From assembly GCA_903907185.1 (NCBI GenBank), contig CAIVND010000016.1:1-8230 (forward strand): a DNA stretch of 8,230 nucleotides, given 5' to 3'. This document shows positions 6,503-8,230 of the stretch, piece by piece. The stretch's first letter is position 1. Every line of letters begins with the position of its first letter. The translations under genes were made by a program, and so were the position numbers. A model generated the notes under the pieces. It searched no databases. It was given only the letters and a program-made list of their open reading frames with translations, and was not told where the DNA came from. Source of the stretch: an uncultured Acidimicrobiaceae bacterium. Its GTDB lineage: Bacteria > Actinomycetota > Acidimicrobiia > Acidimicrobiales > Bog-793.

Positions 6503-6940
6503 ATGACCGAAGCAACAGAACACGCGCACATCGCGAGCAACGGGCGCGCGGAGTTGAGTCTTGACGAACTCGCGAATCTACATGGGGGGCTTGCTCGGTA
6601 CATGGTGGAGATCTCCGATCGTGCAACCCGTTGCTACCAAGCCGGTCAGGCAAAGAACCGTAAGGTAGCCCTCCACCAGCTCGGTGAGCTCACGAAGTCA
6701 CTTCGTCTCTCCGTCTTGGTGCGTCCTCAATACAGCGAGGCCGTCGAAGTGTTCATCAAAGAGGAGCTCTCGAAGGTGAAGACCGTCTGTGACACCGAGG
6801 ACTGGGAGCACTTCGAGGAGATCTGGGATGGTCTCACGATGGCAGTCAACAACAGCCATGAGGAGTTCGACCATGGCTACTTGGTCTGGAGCGTTCCAAA
6901 GAATGCCCCGTCAGACTTGGATCTTTCGCCACGCGGCTAG
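6503..6940 (+). CDS. Hypothetical 145-residue soluble helical protein (possibly a heme-less relative of small cytochrome-like proteins)
   Basis: I do not recognise a named family with confidence. The start is well supported: ATG with GGAGGG 6 nt upstream. The protein is hydrophilic, without signal peptide or membrane segment, probably mostly helical and cytoplasmic. The segment at about 45-68 (Y-Q-A-G-Q-A-K-N ... L-H-Q-L-G-E-L) and the segment at about 99-131 (E-D-W-E-H-F ... L-T-M-A-V-N-N-S-H ... H-G-Y-L-V-W-S-V-P) resemble, from memory, a family of small helical proteins in which the second segment carries C-N-A-C-H, a CxxCH heme site. Here that site reads V-N-N-S-H (115-119): both cysteines are gone and only H119 remains. 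The two cysteines present (C44, C96) are elsewhere. The ferredoxin gene follows after 64 bp on the same strand, so a redox partnership is possible but unproven. The tail 132-145 is Pro/Asp-rich and likely flexible. Confidence 0.8.
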   Translation: MTEATEHAHIASNGRAELSLDELANLHGGLARYMVEISDRATRCYQAGQAKNRKVALHQLGELTKSLRLSVLVRPQYSEAVEVFIKEELSKVKTVCDTEDWEHFEEIWDGLTMAVNNSHEEFDHGYLVWSVPKNAPSDLDLSPRG

Positions 6941-6963
6941 TGGACATGCTCGAACACACGGTT

Positions 6964-6980
6964 CTGCGTTCTTCACGCAG
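6964..6980 (+). terminator. Short hairpin between the hypothetical gene and the ferredoxin gene
   Basis: CTGCGT (6964-6969) and ACGCAG (6975-6980) form a perfect 6-bp stem with a 5-nt loop, followed by TTTA. It resembles a weak terminator or attenuator that could lower ferredoxin expression relative to the gene upstream. The T-run is too short to be sure. Confidence 0.35.
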
Positions 6981-7004
6981 TTTACGAATCGAACAGGATG
7001 CGGT

Positions 7005-7196
7005 ATGAAGCTCGTTGTTGATGAGGTGTTGTGTGCTGGTCATGGAGTCTGTGAAGACATCGCTCCAGAGCTGTTTGCTCTTGATGACAGTGGCATTGCG
7101 CATGTGCTGATCGAGGAGATCGGTGAAGAGCACCTCGAAAAGGCAAAGCTTGCCATTCTTCGCTGTCCTGCTGAGGCGATCTTGCTGATCCCGTAA
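7005..7196 (+). CDS. Single-cluster ferredoxin, 3Fe-4S/4Fe-4S type of P450-associated family
   Basis: A 63-residue electron carrier. The cluster motif is C10-A-G-H-G-V-C16 plus C54-P, that is C-x2-X-x2-C...C-P with X = His13 in place of a fourth Cys. In actinobacterial ferredoxins of this type, usually partners of cytochrome P450s, such a motif holds a [3Fe-4S] cluster, or in some cases a [4Fe-4S] cluster with a non-Cys ligand. The length and the acidic character (many Glu/Asp) are typical. The frame is open far upstream, but the ATG at 7005 has AGGA 6 nt before it and starts the usual M-K-L-V-V-D-E strand; the preceding in-frame sequence overlaps another gene and is not protein-like. No P450 or ferredoxin reductase gene is in the window. 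Its neighbour upstream is the 145-residue hypothetical protein, which could be its partner or simply adjacent. Confidence 0.93.
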   Translation: MKLVVDEVLCAGHGVCEDIAPELFALDDSGIAHVLIEEIGEEHLEKAKLAILRCPAEAILLIP

Positions 7197-7211
7197 CTAC
7201 CCCCTGTTGAT

Positions 7212-7228
7212 GACCTGTTCGTCAGGTT
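7212..7228. terminator. Small inverted repeat between convergent ferredoxin and iron transporter genes
   Basis: ACCTG (7213-7217) and CAGGT (7223-7227) form a 5-bp stem around TTCGT, extendable by one G-U pair. It lies midway in the 55-bp gap between two convergent stop codons, where a bidirectional terminator is expected. There is no T-run on either side and the stem is short, so support is mainly positional. Confidence 0.3.
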
Positions 7229-7251
7229 CGCATCGATGGTGGAATTCGTAT

Positions 7252-8230
7252 CTACGTGCCGATGACATGGCCGATTAGTTGGCCAAGTCCGTAGGTGACT
7301 CCTGCGGCGAGTAGACCAAAGATCATCTGTCTCGTACCGGAGAAGAGCGCGCCGCGACCGGTGAGCAGTGAGATCAGCATGCCGATACCAAGCAGGCCAG
7401 TTGCCGCGAACGCAATGGCAAGTCCAACCGCAAGACTGCCCTTCGTGAAGAAGTAGGGGATGATCGGCAAGATCGCACCAGCGGCAAAGAGCAGGAATGA
7501 GGAACCCGCGGCAGTGTATGGCGATCCACCGAGAGCTGAGGGATCAAAGCCAAGCTCCTCGCGAACCATTGCATCAAGTGCCTCAGCATGATTTTCCATC
7601 AGCCGATCGGCTACCTGCTCAGCCTCTGCCTGCGGCAGGCCCTTCGCCTCGTAAATTAACGCCAACTCTTCCTGCTCCTCGTCGGGTACCAAACCAATCT
7701 CCGCTGCTTCGATCCGAACCTGGCGTTCGTAGAGTTCTCGCGCACTTTGTACAGAGATCCACTCCCCGATTGCCATAGAACACGATCCAGCGAGCAACCC
7801 AGTGAGCCCCGTTACGAGGATGGTGGAGGAGGTGAGCTGCGCACCGGCAACGCCCATAACGAGCGCGAGATTTGAGGTGAGCCCATCATTGGCACCAAGC
7901 ACGGCCGCACGAAGCGCATTGCCACCGGGAGCGCGGTGTCGACCCTCGAGTTTGCCAAGCGTCTCGCCCGCCACTCCTTGAGGAGATCCCGAGGTGACGT
8001 AGCTCAGTACTCGAGCATGCGAGCGTTCCTCCGATCGCATCTGTGTTTTCGCTGTCTCCGGTTGATCGTCATAGACCTCTTGATCTTCATGTTCGAGGGT
8101 GGCGACAACTGGCAGAACAAAGCTGGCACCAAAGCGCCGTGCGAAGAGCACCATCGTTCTCGCGCGCCATGACGTTCGTCGGGGTCCCGGATCTACACCA
8201 ATCTTGGTGAGTTCACTCTCCCAAAAATCA
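7252..8230 (-). CDS. Ferritin-like domain/VIT1-CCC1 iron transporter fusion (erythrin-VIT1, MbfA-like), 5' end outside window
   Basis: A membrane iron (or manganese) transporter of the VIT1/CCC1 family. Numbering from the in-frame ATG at 8154: about five membrane helices (81-104, 110-134, 213-236, 240-266, 273-297) surround a charged cytosolic metal-binding domain (140-205) with the E-x3-E-x3-A-x-I-Y-x-x-K-G-L pattern. Helix 1 carries the conserved L-G-A-N-D-G-L segment and helix 2 the A-x-G-E-W motif. The frame has no stop between 8154 and the window edge. The upstream codons (F-W-E-S-E-L ... R-R-T-S-W-R-A-R-T) and residues 1-55 (A-R-R-F-G-x-x-F-V-L-P, then E-E-R-S-H-A-R) look like the end of a rubrerythrin/ferritin-like diiron domain. 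I therefore treat the ATG at 8154 as internal and the protein as an erythrin-VIT1 fusion, in which the ferritin-like part binds iron and the VIT part exports it from the cytoplasm. This would suit an organism exposed to much iron. The diiron ligands mostly lie outside the window and could not be checked. Confidence 0.92.
   Translation of the reverse strand, partial: DFWESELTKIGVDPGPRRTSWRARTMVLFARRFGASFVLPVVATLEHEDQEVYDDQPETAKTQMRSEERSHARVLSYVTSGSPQGVAGETLGKLEGRHRAPGGNALRAAVLGANDGLTSNLALVMGVAGAQLTSSTILVTGLTGLLAGSCSMAIGEWISVQSARELYERQVRIEAAEIGLVPDEEQEELALIYEAKGLPQAEAEQVADRLMENHAEALDAMVREELGFDPSALGGSPYTAAGSSFLLFAAGAILPIIPYFFTKGSLAVGLAIAFAATGLLGIGMLISLLTGRGALFSGTRQMIFGLLAAGVTYGLGQLIGHVIGT

Noticed and set aside
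6789..7004. N-terminal extension of the ferredoxin frame back to 6789
   Set aside because: It overlaps the hypothetical gene out of frame and has no protein-like character; the ferredoxin ATG at 7005 has its own ribosome binding site.
8152..8154. ATG as the start of the VIT1 gene
   Set aside because: The frame is open to the window edge, and the sequence on both sides of this ATG resembles a ferritin-like domain, so the codon is probably internal.
1..8230. CRISPR, tRNA, rRNA, transposase, prophage, toxin-antitoxin or defence genes
   Set aside because: No spaced direct repeats, no cloverleaf or conserved rRNA segments, and no mobile-element or defence motifs were seen on either strand.

Overview
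The window is ordinary chromosomal DNA from a moderately GC-rich bacterium. I place it among the Actinobacteria, more tentatively the Acidimicrobiia (the acidophilic iron-oxidiser group). The grounds are the ABC exporter pair, which resembles mycobacterial Rv1273c/Rv1272c, the actinobacterial-type single-cluster ferredoxin, the ferritin-like/VIT1 iron transporter and the overall composition. The lineage is an inference from remembered family resemblance. I see no rRNA, tRNA, CRISPR array, insertion sequence or phage gene.

Left third (1-2305), probable small-molecule catabolism. The 3' end of an amidase-signature gene enters from the left on the plus strand. It converges, with 11 bp between stop codons, on a minus-strand pair: an isochorismatase-like cysteine hydrolase and, upstream of it, a mandelate-racemase-type enolase-superfamily enzyme. 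Two amide/carbamoyl-type hydrolases beside an acid-processing enolase-superfamily enzyme suggest breakdown of an amide- or carbamoyl-bearing carboxylic acid. The substrate cannot be read from the sequence. The enolase-superfamily gene probably starts at a GTG 39 bp inside the longest reading frame, where there is a strong ribosome binding site.

Middle (2306-6502). A 396-bp divergent intergenic region holds a 7-bp inverted repeat and four copies of TCGATA. It is followed by two ABC half-exporter genes overlapping by ATGA. Together they form a heterodimeric type IV ABC exporter with one degenerate ATP site: the first subunit has Asp for the catalytic Glu and Gln for the H-loop His, and the second has a variant signature. 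A hairpin follows the operon.

Right third (6503-8230). A 145-residue soluble protein of uncertain function is followed by a 63-residue ferredoxin whose cluster motif has His at the second ligand position. The first looks to me like a relative of small cytochrome-like helical proteins that has lost its heme cysteines. Convergent to these, a VIT1/CCC1-type iron transporter runs off the right edge. Its reading frame stays open past the apparent ATG, and what precedes the transporter looks like the end of a ferritin-like domain, so it is probably a membrane-bound ferritin (erythrin-VIT1/MbfA type).

No clearly new multi-gene system is present. The best leads are the small protein beside the ferredoxin, the ferritin-VIT fusion, and the unassigned substrate of the left-hand catabolic genes.
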